Origin: Streptomyces malaysiensis subsp. samsunensis
GTDB taxonomy: Bacteria; Actinomycetota; Actinomycetes; Streptomycetales; Streptomycetaceae
Assembly (NCBI RefSeq): GCF_024519315.1
Contig: NZ_JANIIC010000040.1
Span: forward strand, 1-64,000
DNA length: 64,000 bases
Reading direction: 5' to 3'
Shown piece by piece: positions 7,735 to 15,398 of this stretch. Made by a program: the position numbers and the translations under genes. Positions within the stretch are counted from its first letter, which is position 1; each line of letters starts with the position of its first letter. The notes under the pieces are model-generated. The model saw only the letters and a program-made list of their open reading frames with translations, searched no databases and was not told the origin of the DNA.

Positions 7735-10279
7735 CGGTGAAGCTGCGGCCGTAGGCGTGGCGGGTGGTGACGACGATCCGGGTGCCCCCGGGGACCCGGC
7801 CCACCCGGACACCGTCGTCCGCCGCCACGGCCCGCGTCCTCCGGCCCCGGATGACCACCGGGACCGTGTCGCGTTCGGTGGTCGGATCGGACACCGCTAT
7901 CGCCACGGTGCCGTCCTGCCTCTCCCGCAGCAGCACCGAGCCGGGCCCGCGCACCCATAGCCGCCCGGCGCGGTGGGTGCCGGGGGTGAAGGCGTTGAGC
8001 GCGGTGATGCGCAGGCCCCGGTGGACCACGGCCTGGAGCCGGGTGGTGTTGGCCAGGACGGTGAGCGGACGGCGGGCGTAGGCGCCCAGTTGGTGTTCGG
8101 TGGCGTTGGGGACGAGGGCGTACGCCATCGAGGTGTGCGGCGCGTCGGCCGAACGCTCCACGGTGACGGCGAAGAGCTGTTTGGTCACCGGGAGGTCGGG
8201 GTTGGACAGGCGCACGGCGCGGCGGCTGCGGGTGACGGTGTCGAGCGTGACGGTGGGCGGTGGCCCGTCGAGGAAGACATATCCGACCGAGGCGGCCCGC
8301 GTGGCATTGGCGTACCGCAGCCATTCGAGCGGGGCCGTGCCGGTGCCGGACCAGGGGGCGCCGCCGCGCAGCCGCCCGGTGAGGGCGAGGGTGTCCGAGG
8401 GGGCGGCGATCCGGGTGTCGAGGGTCGTCGTCACCGCGCGGCCGGCGGTGTCGCCGACGCCCGCGGCCAGTACCACGATCTCGTCGTCGAACAGGAACCA
8501 CGACTTGGTGGCATCGGCGTCGCGGTACACCACGAAGTCGTCGGGGAGGCCGCCCGACTGCTTCGCCGCGTACGCCACATCGTCGGACTGGACGAACCCC
8601 GCCACACCGTACGGGCCCAGGGCGGCGCCACCGGAGAACGGGTGGGTGCTCCGGGGGAAGTAGACATAGGTGTTCTGCGCCTCCGACGAGGAGGTGAAGC
8701 CGCGCTCGGGGTTGTCGTACCAGAGCGTGCCGTACAGCTCGGGGACGGTGCGGCGGGTCTCCACCGGGGCGGTGACACCGGCGAGGCGGTGGGGCGGGAC
8801 GGTGGTGAGGTAGTCGATGCCGAACGCCTGGGTCTGGTCCTGGCCGGACAGATACAGATGGTGGGCGCCGTCCCCCTGGAACCAGGGCATCAGGTTCTCG
8901 CCGCTCATGTACTCGTACCGGCTGATCCTGGACGAGCTCCGGGCCAGGGCGAAGGCGTAGCCGGGGCGCCGGTGGACGGTTCTGTCCATCGCGTTGAACG
9001 CGACATGGCGCTCGGCGGGCCCGAGGTCCCGGGCCGGGATCGAGGAGTCGGCGAGGATGTCGGCGTAAGCCGCGATGCTCACCGGGGACACGAAGGCCGA
9101 GGGGTCGAGCGTGGCCTTCGAGGTCTGCCGCAGATACGCCACATAGCCCTTCAGCGCCGTGGCGTCGGCGCCGGTGGCGTGGGCGGAGAGGTCCACCACG
9201 GCCTCCACCACCTCGGCCGTATCGGCGTACCCCGTCGCAGGCCGGGACACCCCGCGGCCCTTGACGATCTCCATCAGCCAGCCCTCGAAGATCAGCGGTG
9301 CGAAGCCGTCCACCACCCACCCCTGGGCGACGCGCACCAGCCGGTCATCTGCCGTATAGCCGGTGCCGTCGAGCATCTTGATGGTCTGCACGACGCGGGT
9401 GAGCAGCCCCCTGCCGTAGGAGCCGGTATAGGCCACGGAGGCGTGCTGGATGAAGGAGCCGTCGGCGTAGAAGCCGTCGGTGACACCGTGCCGGAGGTCG
9501 TACGGGTCGATGGTCGCCAGGACGGTCAGCTGGTCGGCGACGGCCTTGGTGATCCGGGCGTCGTCGCCGAGGACGGCGCCCTGGAGGACGCGGTTGGTGG
9601 TGATGTCGGCGAGGTTGGCGCCGGTGTGGAAACGTGAGTCGAGGTCGACGTCACGGTCCTTGCCGTTGCGCAGATACGCGTCCATCGAGGCGACGTAGGT
9701 GGCGGCGAGTTCGGGCCGGTAGGCGGCGAGTTCGTCCGCGAGCAGCGCCAGCATCTTGCTGACGTGGGTGGAGATGCCGATCTCCCAGGTGAACCAGTTG
9801 CCGTAGTAGCCCTTCGACTGGTCGCCGTAGTAGTGCTCATGGAGCCATATCAGCCCGTCGATGACGCGCCGCTGGACGCCGGTGTCACCGGCCGGTCCGG
9901 ATGGTGTGCCGCCTTCCGGTGTGCGGGTGGCGAGGGCGATCTCATAGAGGTACTGGTAGGAGGTGACCAGGTTGGGATCGCTCGTGCCCAGTGGGATGCC
10001 CTGGAAGAGCTCGCCCTGCCCGGCGCGGTCCATCGCGGTGAGGCGGGAGCGGGCGGTCGTGGCGATGGACGCGAGTTTGGCGCGCACCTCGGGGCGGGCG
10101 CCTACGTCCGGTGTTCCGGCGAAGGCGGCCACGGTGTTCTCGATCAGCCGGGTGTGAGCCGCCCCGGTCGCCCCACCTCCCGCCGTCCCACCGGTCGCGG
10201 CCGCGCGAAGCGGCAGGGCCATGGCCGCCAGGGCGGCGGCCGGGAGCGTGGAGACGAGAGCACGACGCGAGAGGGGCAC
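7721..10279 (-). CDS. Secreted polysaccharide lyase family 8 (hyaluronate/chondroitin/xanthan lyase-like)
   Basis: About 852 residues. A short twin-arginine-like leader (LSRRALVSTLPAAALAAMAL) is followed by the (alpha/alpha) toroid and the beta-sandwich domains of PL8. Likely catalytic features: NWFTWEIGIS (Asn), HASVAYTGSYGRGLL (His and Tyr), and the YEYMSGENLMPWFQGDG block typical of the family. PL8 enzymes cleave uronic-acid-containing polymers by beta-elimination; which polymer cannot be read from the sequence. GTG 10279 is preferred because GGAG sits seven bases upstream. A GTG two codons earlier is too close to that site. Confidence 0.9.
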   Translation of the reverse strand: MPLSRRALVSTLPAAALAAMALPLRAAATGGTAGGGATGAAHTRLIENTVAAFAGTPDVGARPEVRAKLASIATTARSRLTAMDRAGQGELFQGIPLGTSDPNLVTSYQYLYEIALATRTPEGGTPSGPAGDTGVQRRVIDGLIWLHEHYYGDQSKGYYGNWFTWEIGISTHVSKMLALLADELAAYRPELAATYVASMDAYLRNGKDRDVDLDSRFHTGANLADITTNRVLQGAVLGDDARITKAVADQLTVLATIDPYDLRHGVTDGFYADGSFIQHASVAYTGSYGRGLLTRVVQTIKMLDGTGYTADDRLVRVAQGWVVDGFAPLIFEGWLMEIVKGRGVSRPATGYADTAEVVEAVVDLSAHATGADATALKGYVAYLRQTSKATLDPSAFVSPVSIAAYADILADSSIPARDLGPAERHVAFNAMDRTVHRRPGYAFALARSSSRISRYEYMSGENLMPWFQGDGAHHLYLSGQDQTQAFGIDYLTTVPPHRLAGVTAPVETRRTVPELYGTLWYDNPERGFTSSSEAQNTYVYFPRSTHPFSGGAALGPYGVAGFVQSDDVAYAAKQSGGLPDDFVVYRDADATKSWFLFDDEIVVLAAGVGDTAGRAVTTTLDTRIAAPSDTLALTGRLRGGAPWSGTGTAPLEWLRYANATRAASVGYVFLDGPPPTVTLDTVTRSRRAVRLSNPDLPVTKQLFAVTVERSADAPHTSMAYALVPNATEHQLGAYARRPLTVLANTTRLQAVVHRGLRITALNAFTPGTHRAGRLWVRGPGSVLLRERQDGTVAIAVSDPTTERDTVPVVIRGRRTRAVAADDGVRVGRVPGGTRIVVTTRHAYGRSFTATLR

Positions 10280-10403
10280 GGGCACGCTCCAACGGTCGAC
10301 GGGATCCGATGGGGGAACCGCCGCACCATTCAAGCAACCCCGGCACCCCCTGTCACGGGACCGGAAGCGGGGAACCTGGGCGGCTGCATGTCGCCAATAT
10401 GGG

Positions 10404-10443
10404 CAACAGAATCGTTGACAATCTTGTTGGCCTAGATTTACCT
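10404..10443 (+). promoter_or_regulatory. Candidate promoter and GntR operator ahead of the aldolase operon
   Basis: A consensus -35 (TTGACA, 10415-10420) lies inside an inverted repeat, CAACA at 10404-10408 and TGTTG at 10425-10429. A TAGATT (10433-10438) resembles a Streptomyces -10 but is closer to the -35 than usual. Overlap of a dyad with the -35 region of an autoregulated GntR gene is typical. The boxes are candidates only. Confidence 0.4.
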
Positions 10444-10474
10444 TCGACAGGCACTCACTCAGGGAGGGCACACG

Positions 10475-11125
10475 ATGCCGAACGAAGCTCGTCCAGGCAC
10501 CGGAGAGCAGGCCAAGCAGCATGCCTTGGAGCAGCTGCGGCAGGCGATTTCGCGCGGGGAGATGGCGCCGGCCCAGCGGCTGGTGGAGAACGAGCTCGCC
10601 GAGCAGTTCGGTGTGACCCGGGCGAGCATCCGCGCGGCGCTGATCGATCTGGCGTCCGAGGGTCTGGTCGAGCGGATCCGCAACCGTGGCTCACGGGTGC
10701 GGGTGGTGAGCGTCGAGGAGGCCGTGGCCATCACCGAATGCCGCATGGTCCTGGAAGGGCTGTGCGCCGCCAAGGCGGCCGTCGAGGCCGGCGAGGAGCA
10801 ACTGGCCGAACTGGCCGATCTGGGCACGGCGATGTCCAAGGCGGTCGCCGACGGCGAACCGCTGACCTACTCCGACCTCAACCACCAACTGCACGCCCGC
10901 ATCCGGGAGTTCTCCGGTCAGCAGGTGGCAGTGGAGCTGCTGGAGCGGCTCAACGCACAGCTGGTGCGCCATCGCTTCCAGCTCGCGCTGCGGCCGGGGC
11001 GTGCCCAGCGGTCCCTGGGTGAACACCTGGCCGTGATCGAAGCGATCAGGGCCAGGGACCCACAGGCGGCCGAAGCGGCCGTCCGTGCCCACCTCACCAG
11101 TGTGATCGACGCGTTGAGCGAATGA
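10475..11125 (+). CDS. GntR-family regulator, FadR/FCD subgroup
   Basis: 216 residues. An N-terminal winged helix (about 15-80: ALEQLRQAISRGEMAPAQRL, VTRASIRAALIDLASEGLVE, RGSRVRVVS) precedes an all-helical FCD effector domain (EECRMVLEG-like start, later DLNHQLHARI, SLGEHLAVIEAIRARDPQAA with conserved acidic/His metal-site residues). FCD regulators usually sense carboxylic acids from the pathway they control. The gene is first in an operon with the aldolase and tautomerase, 57 bases ahead of the aldolase. AGGGAGG precedes the ATG. Confidence 0.9.
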   Translation: MPNEARPGTGEQAKQHALEQLRQAISRGEMAPAQRLVENELAEQFGVTRASIRAALIDLASEGLVERIRNRGSRVRVVSVEEAVAITECRMVLEGLCAAKAAVEAGEEQLAELADLGTAMSKAVADGEPLTYSDLNHQLHARIREFSGQQVAVELLERLNAQLVRHRFQLALRPGRAQRSLGEHLAVIEAIRARDPQAAEAAVRAHLTSVIDALSE

Positions 11126-11182
11126 CGCGCGGTTCGCGCCGCGGGGTGGGGCGACGACCTGTCCAGCAAGGAGATACCAGCA

Positions 11183-11944
11183 ATGACGCACGGTAGCGCG
11201 GGTGACCTGCCCGCTGCCGCACGGCCGAGCGGTCTGATCGTCACCGGCCCGCCACGCGCCGAGGCCCGGCATGTGGACGCCCTGCGGGGGTACGGCGTGG
11301 CCACGGTGCACGAGGCCATGGGCCGCACCCGCTGCCTCGGCCCCGGGCTGCGCCCCGTCCAGCAGGACGTGCGCATCGCGGGCACCGCGGTCACGGCGCT
11401 GTGCTGGCCCGGCGACAACCTGATGATCCACGCCGCGGTCGAGCAGTGCGCCGAGGGCGACATCCTCGTCGTCGCCACCACATCGCCGTCCACGGACGGC
11501 ATGTTCGGCGAGCTCTTCGCCACCGCGCTCCACCACCGCGGCGTGCGCGGCCTGGTCATCGACGCCGGGGTGCGCGACACCGCCGAACTGCGCGCGATGG
11601 GCTTCCCCGTGTGGTCCGCCGCCGTGTGTGCGCAGGGCACCGTCAAGGCCACGGCCGGATCCGTCAATGTGCCCGTGGTGGTGGGCGGGCAGTGGATACG
11701 CCCCGGCGATGTGATCCTCGCCGACGACGACGGGGTGATGTGCGTACCGCGCGAGTCGGCCGCCACGGCCGTCGAGGCGGCCAAGGCGCGCACGGCGAAG
11801 GAGGAGGCGACCAGGGCCGCCTTCGCCGAGGGCCAACTGGGCCTGGACCGCTACGGGTTGCGGGAGACCCTCGCCCGGCTCGGGGTGCGGTACCAGCCAT
11901 ACGCAGAGTACGCCGAAGGCGCCCGTGGCGGGGCCGTCTCATGA
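11183..11944 (+). CDS. RraA-fold 4-carboxy-4-hydroxy-2-oxoadipate aldolase-like protein
   Basis: 253 residues of the RraA/HMG-CHA aldolase fold. Conserved blocks: GVATVHEAMGR, GDNLMIHAAVEQCAEGDIL, and VRGLVIDAGVRDTAEL, whose Arg-Asp pair binds substrate and Mg2+. In the gallate and protocatechuate 4,5-cleavage routes this enzyme splits 4-carboxy-4-hydroxy-2-oxoadipate to pyruvate and oxaloacetate and also decarboxylates oxaloacetate. The downstream gene overlaps by four bases and is a 4-oxalomesaconate tautomerase relative, which supports the aldolase assignment over an RNase E inhibitor role. The C-terminal 35 residues extend beyond the core. Confidence 0.8.
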   Translation: MTHGSAGDLPAAARPSGLIVTGPPRAEARHVDALRGYGVATVHEAMGRTRCLGPGLRPVQQDVRIAGTAVTALCWPGDNLMIHAAVEQCAEGDILVVATTSPSTDGMFGELFATALHHRGVRGLVIDAGVRDTAELRAMGFPVWSAAVCAQGTVKATAGSVNVPVVVGGQWIRPGDVILADDDGVMCVPRESAATAVEAAKARTAKEEATRAAFAEGQLGLDRYGLRETLARLGVRYQPYAEYAEGARGGAVS

Positions 11945-13005
11945 CCGGGCCGGAAGGCGTGCGCTGCATGCTGATGCGCGGCGGCACCTCCAAGGGCGGC
12001 TACTTCCTCGCGGAGGACCTGCCGTCCGACCCCGGTGCCCGTGACGACCTGCTGCTGCGGATCATGGGCAGCCCCGATCCGCGGCAGATCGACGGCCTCG
12101 GCGGAGCACATCCCCTGACCAGCAAGGTGGCCGTCGTCTCCGCCTCCCAGGACCCGGAGACCGACGTCGTCTATCTGTTCCTCCAGATCGGTGTGGACCT
12201 GGCCGAGGTCTCCGACCGGCAGAACTGCGGCAACCTCCTGGCCGGGGTCGGCCCCTTCGCCGTGGAGCGGGGTCTGGTGGCCGCCCGGGACGGGCGGACA
12301 CCGGTGCGGATCAGGATGGTCAACAGCGGTGACCACGCCACCGTGACCGTTCCCACCCCGGACCGGTGCGTGGACTACACCGGCTCGGCCGAGATCTCGG
12401 GTGTCCCGGGTTCCGCCGCCCCGATGGTGATCGCCTTCCAGCAGGGCGGCGGCCCTCTGCTGCCCACCGGCCACGCCCGCGACCTCATCGACGGCACCCC
12501 GGTGACCTGCGTGGACAACGGCATGCCGACCGTGCTGATCGCCGCGTCCGCGCTGAACGTCACCGGCTATGAGGACCCCGGGGAGCTGGAGGCGGACGCG
12601 GCGCTCGGCGCCCGGCTCCAGGAGATCCGGCTGGCGGCGGGCCGGTTGATGGGCCTGGGCGATGTGAGCGCCACGACCGTGCCCAAGCTCAGCCTGCTGG
12701 CCCCGCCCGTGCACGGTGGCACCGTGATGACCCGCACCTTCATCCCGGTGCGCTGCCATACGGCGATCGGCGTCCTGGGCGCCGCCAGTGTCGCCGCCGG
12801 GCTGTGTGTCGAGGGAAACGTCGGCGAGGACGTGGCCCGGCTCCCGGCGACGGGGGAGCGGCTGCGCATCGAACACCCCACCGGCTTCCTGGACATCGAC
12901 ACGGCCGTGGACCACAGCGGGGCCACGCCCGCGGCACGGGGAACGGCCGTCGTACGCACCGCGCGGAAGATCTTCGACGGCACGGTCTTCCCCCGGCCCG
13001 CCTGA
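11941..13005 (+). CDS. PrpF/GalD-family tautomerase (4-oxalomesaconate tautomerase-like)
   Basis: 354 residues of the PrpF (diaminopimelate-epimerase-like) fold. Starts with RCMLMRGGTSKGGYFL, then RQIDGLGGAHPLTSKVAVV, a catalytic-cysteine region NCGNLLAGVGPFAVE, and TCVDNGMPTVLI with a second cysteine. GalD of Pseudomonas putida interconverts keto and enol forms of 4-oxalomesaconate; PrpF isomerises aconitates. Translational coupling (ATGA) to an aldolase gene favours the oxalomesaconate role. No dioxygenase (GalA/LigAB) or hydratase (GalB) gene is seen nearby, so ring cleavage would be encoded elsewhere. Confidence 0.85.
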   Translation: MTGPEGVRCMLMRGGTSKGGYFLAEDLPSDPGARDDLLLRIMGSPDPRQIDGLGGAHPLTSKVAVVSASQDPETDVVYLFLQIGVDLAEVSDRQNCGNLLAGVGPFAVERGLVAARDGRTPVRIRMVNSGDHATVTVPTPDRCVDYTGSAEISGVPGSAAPMVIAFQQGGGPLLPTGHARDLIDGTPVTCVDNGMPTVLIAASALNVTGYEDPGELEADAALGARLQEIRLAAGRLMGLGDVSATTVPKLSLLAPPVHGGTVMTRTFIPVRCHTAIGVLGAASVAAGLCVEGNVGEDVARLPATGERLRIEHPTGFLDIDTAVDHSGATPAARGTAVVRTARKIFDGTVFPRPA

Positions 13006-13042
13006 TCCGGTGCCCCGCCGCGCCCGCCCGTCAGGACCCGTT

Positions 13043-13230
13043 CGCAAGGCGCACACCGTGCTCGAGGCGGGTGGTACCGCCACGTCCGAGGGGGCCGCCG
13101 CACTGGCCGCGCTGGACACGGAGCTGCGCGCGCGGGACGTCACACCGCGCGGAAGCGCCGCGCTGCTCGCGGGGCCCTGTTCCTGGACGGTCTCCCGGCC
13201 GCGGCGATCACGCCGCCGGCCGGGCGGTGA
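13043..13230 (+). pseudogene. Remnant resembling the C-terminus of triphosphoribosyl-dephospho-CoA synthase (MdcB/CitG)
   Basis: Directly after the tautomerase the sequence reads RKAHTVLEAGGTATSEGAAA, ALAALDTELRARDVTPRGSA, ALLA. A shift near 13174 gives GALFLDGLPAAAITPPAGR and a stop at 13228-13230. The order AL-A-GG-..-EG-..-LD-EL-AR-..-P-GSADLLA-..-LFLD matches, from memory, the end of MdcB/CitG, which make the prosthetic group of malonate decarboxylase or citrate lyase. The rest of the gene and any mdc genes are absent. Short and degenerate, so the family call is tentative. Confidence 0.45.
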
Positions 13231-13257
13231 CTCCGCCCGGCCGGGTGCCTCCGGGAG

Positions 13258-13908
13258 TCAGTCCGTCGCCGGAGCCGTCAGCCCGTGGCGGTGGAGGAAG
13301 GCGTCGACGAGCCGGTCGGTGAAGTCCTGGCCAACGGGCTCGCCGGTGACCAGCACACGGTAGTAGAGGGGGCCCATGAGCTGGTCGGCCTCGGCCACCA
13401 GATCCAGGTCGGGCGGCAACTCCCCGCGCTCCGCGGCCCGTTCCAGGGCCCGGCGGTCGCGGTGGCGCTGCTGGTCGAGGCATCGGGCCCGGAAGTCCTG
13501 GGCGAACGCCGGATCGTGCTGCGCCTGGGCGATCAGCGCCCTGAAGACGGCGCCGGAATCGGACGCGCTGAGGAACCAGGCCAGGTCGCGCAGATAGGCG
13601 CGCAGATCCACGGCGAGGTCACCGGAGTCGCGCACGGCCAGGTCCTCGGCCACGTCCTGGAGGAAGGCGTCCATGAGGACGTCGGTCTTGGCGCTCCACC
13701 AGCGGTAGATGGTCTGCTTGGCGACCCCGGCCCGGGTGGCGATGCCCTCCATGGTGACGCCCGCGAAGCCCTTCTCGACCAGCAGGTCGTCGGCCGCGTT
13801 CAGCACCGCAAGCCGGGCCTGTTCGCTGCGCCCATGCCGGTTGCCGTGGTGGCGGGTCGCCGATGGGCCGGTGCCGCCCGTCCCGGCCGTCCGTGTCGCG
13901 CGTGCCAT
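13258..13908 (-). CDS. TetR-family regulator
   Basis: 216 residues. After a basic N-terminal extension (ATRHHGNRHGR) comes the TetR HTH (about 30-80: LNAADDLLVEKGFAGVTMEG, IATRAGVAKQTIYRWW, KTDVLMDAF), then a helical ligand domain with DLAWFLSASDSGAVFRALIA, which resembles the TetR_C_11 type. The nearest upstream gene on the same strand encodes the small repeat protein. No target operon is obvious and no clean palindrome was found ahead of it. Confidence 0.85.
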   Translation of the reverse strand: MARATRTAGTGGTGPSATRHHGNRHGRSEQARLAVLNAADDLLVEKGFAGVTMEGIATRAGVAKQTIYRWWSAKTDVLMDAFLQDVAEDLAVRDSGDLAVDLRAYLRDLAWFLSASDSGAVFRALIAQAQHDPAFAQDFRARCLDQQRHRDRRALERAAERGELPPDLDLVAEADQLMGPLYYRVLVTGEPVGQDFTDRLVDAFLHRHGLTAPATD

Positions 13909-14185
13909 CCAGCCTCCCCGGGATACCGCGATCAGGATAGCCGCCCCTCACACGAGGATCGGCCGCCGCCTCCAGCCTCCGGGCCGGGCCGCATGGCTGG
14001 GCCCGCCTGCCGGTGGGTATCACCGGTGGCGGGCCCGGGTGCCGAGAGGGGTGGTGCCCAAGCGCTCCGCTGGAAGTACACGGAGATGCCGTCGATCGCC
14101 CGCGGCGCCGTGGTGGACGGTCGAGTGGTTTCCCGCGCCCGTTCAGGGCCCGTTTCGAACCGCGGCCGACTTCCCGCCGATCCAC

Positions 14186-14356
14186 TCAGTCCCGTTCCCC
14201 TTCGGCCTGTGAGGGAGTCGTCCTCTGTACGTCGGGGTGGCCGGTGTCCCGCTCGTCGTCGCGTTCGCCCTCGGCCTGCGAGGGGGTCGTCCACGGCACG
14301 TCCGGGTGGTCGGCTTCCCGCTTGTGTTCGACGTGGGAGGGGGCTGGCTCGGTCAT
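14186..14356 (-). CDS. Small hydrophilic repeat protein, 56 aa
   Basis: A short gene with a strong ribosome-binding site (GGAGG seven bases before ATG 14356). The protein is very hydrophilic and holds two near-identical copies of an 17-residue unit: HPDVPWTTPSQAEGERD (residues 17-33) and HPDVQRTTPSQAEGERD (40-56), 23 residues apart, with the second copy ending at the stop codon. No signal peptide, cysteine or membrane segment. I do not know a function. The repeated unit and good start signal argue for a real gene rather than chance. Confidence 0.6.
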   Translation of the reverse strand: MTEPAPSHVEHKREADHPDVPWTTPSQAEGERDDERDTGHPDVQRTTPSQAEGERD

Positions 14357-14499
14357 GTGATGCCTCCGCTCCTAGTGCGGACGCTGCCGATTTTACCTCG
14401 AATGCCCACGTCGGTGCGGTGTGGCCGGGTGGTGGACCGGTCCCGTCGCTGCTCGGGACGCAGGCTGTCCGGCGGATCCCTTCCCGGGGTGTCCGCCGA

Positions 14500-15078
14500 T
14501 CACCCCCTGGCGCGGAGGGCGGCCTCCACGGCCGTCTTGATCAGCCTCTGATGAGGCCGTACGAGCACCCCGTCGACCAGGACCGTCGGGGTGGCGCCGA
14601 CCTTCCGCGCGGCCGCCCGCGCGGTCACATACGGTGGCCAGTCGAGGTGGGCCTCCTCGCGCACACACCCCGCGAAGGAGCCGGTCAGCCCGACCGGGGT
14701 GCCGAGCGCGATGAGCTCCTCGTCGGTGAGTCCCGGCCCGCCCTCGGGCGGCTGGTTGGCGAAGACGATGTAGAGATACTCCAGGAACCGTCCGCCGTCG
14801 GCCGCGCAGCCCGAGGCGGCCGAGGCCCGGGTGGAGTACCAGTTGGTCGACATCTCGTCGAGGAACGCTATCGGGTGATAGGTCAGGGTGATCCGGCGGG
14901 TCTCGACCATGGTGTCGAGCATCGGCCCCGACGACTCCTCGAACATCCGGCAGTAAGGGCACTGGAAGTCGATGAAGGCGTCGATCATCACCGCTCCGTC
15001 GCCGAGCACGATGCCATCGCCTTCCGCGTTGACCCCCGCCGGCACGTGCGTCGGGCGGGGCTGCGCCTGCGCGTACAT
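14500..15078 (-). CDS. DsbA/FrnE-like thioredoxin-fold protein
   Basis: 192 residues. MIDAFIDFQCPYCRMFEE carries the CPYC redox motif after the first beta strand (about residues 32-49). The helical insertion follows, and then GATPTVLVDG with the cis-proline loop, as in the Thioredoxin_4/DsbA group. No signal peptide or lipobox is seen, so it may be cytoplasmic or membrane-linked through a partner such as MauE/VKOR, none of which is near. The ATG at 15078 has GGAGGAG upstream, which fixes the start. A likely disulfide exchanger; partner proteins unknown. Confidence 0.8.
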   Translation of the reverse strand: MYAQAQPRPTHVPAGVNAEGDGIVLGDGAVMIDAFIDFQCPYCRMFEESSGPMLDTMVETRRITLTYHPIAFLDEMSTNWYSTRASAASGCAADGGRFLEYLYIVFANQPPEGGPGLTDEELIALGTPVGLTGSFAGCVREEAHLDWPPYVTARAAARKVGATPTVLVDGVLVRPHQRLIKTAVEAALRARG

Positions 15079-15284
15079 ACGGGGTCTCCTCCCAGCGGGA
15101 AAACGGCCGGGGGACGTCGGCCGCAGCCCGCGAGTACCCGTATGGAGGCGGATGACCCGCGGGGTGCGCGTCGTCTCCTGACCGGGCGGGAGCGGTCTCC
15201 GAGTCAAACGGGACGATCCCGACCCGGCAGACGCCCATGATCTCAAGGCTCCGCACCCGCCGGTGCGCTGATGTCGGAACGTGA

Positions 15285-15300
15285 GTATGTCTAGACCAGT
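15285..15300 (+). promoter_or_regulatory. Partial DasR box (dre) in the 320-base gap ahead of the glucanase pair
   Basis: The gap 15079-15398 holds no gene. Within it, TCTAGACCAGT (15290-15300) is a perfect right half of the DasR consensus ACTGGTCTAGACCAGT, with 12 of 16 positions matching over 15285-15300; the left arm is weak. DasR is the GntR-type repressor that senses N-acetylglucosamine-derived sugars and controls chitinolytic genes in Streptomyces. Location about 100 bases before the GH64 start suits a promoter-distal or core site. Confidence 0.5.
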
Positions 15301-15398
15301 GTCATGTTCGCTGCCATGATGACCCCCGCAACCTGGCTTCACGAGCACCCTCCCCATTCCCCCGCGACGCGGCCGTGCGGCCGCGCGAGAGGTGACGT

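Noticed and set aside
7973..9637. 554-codon open frame opposite the PL8 lyase
   Set aside because: Low-complexity Gly/Val/Glu/Arg translation typical of the antisense frame of GC-rich coding DNA.
13932..14294. 120-codon minus-strand open frame overlapping the small repeat protein
   Set aside because: Arg/Gly/Pro-rich, no RBS, and out of frame with the better-supported 56-residue gene.
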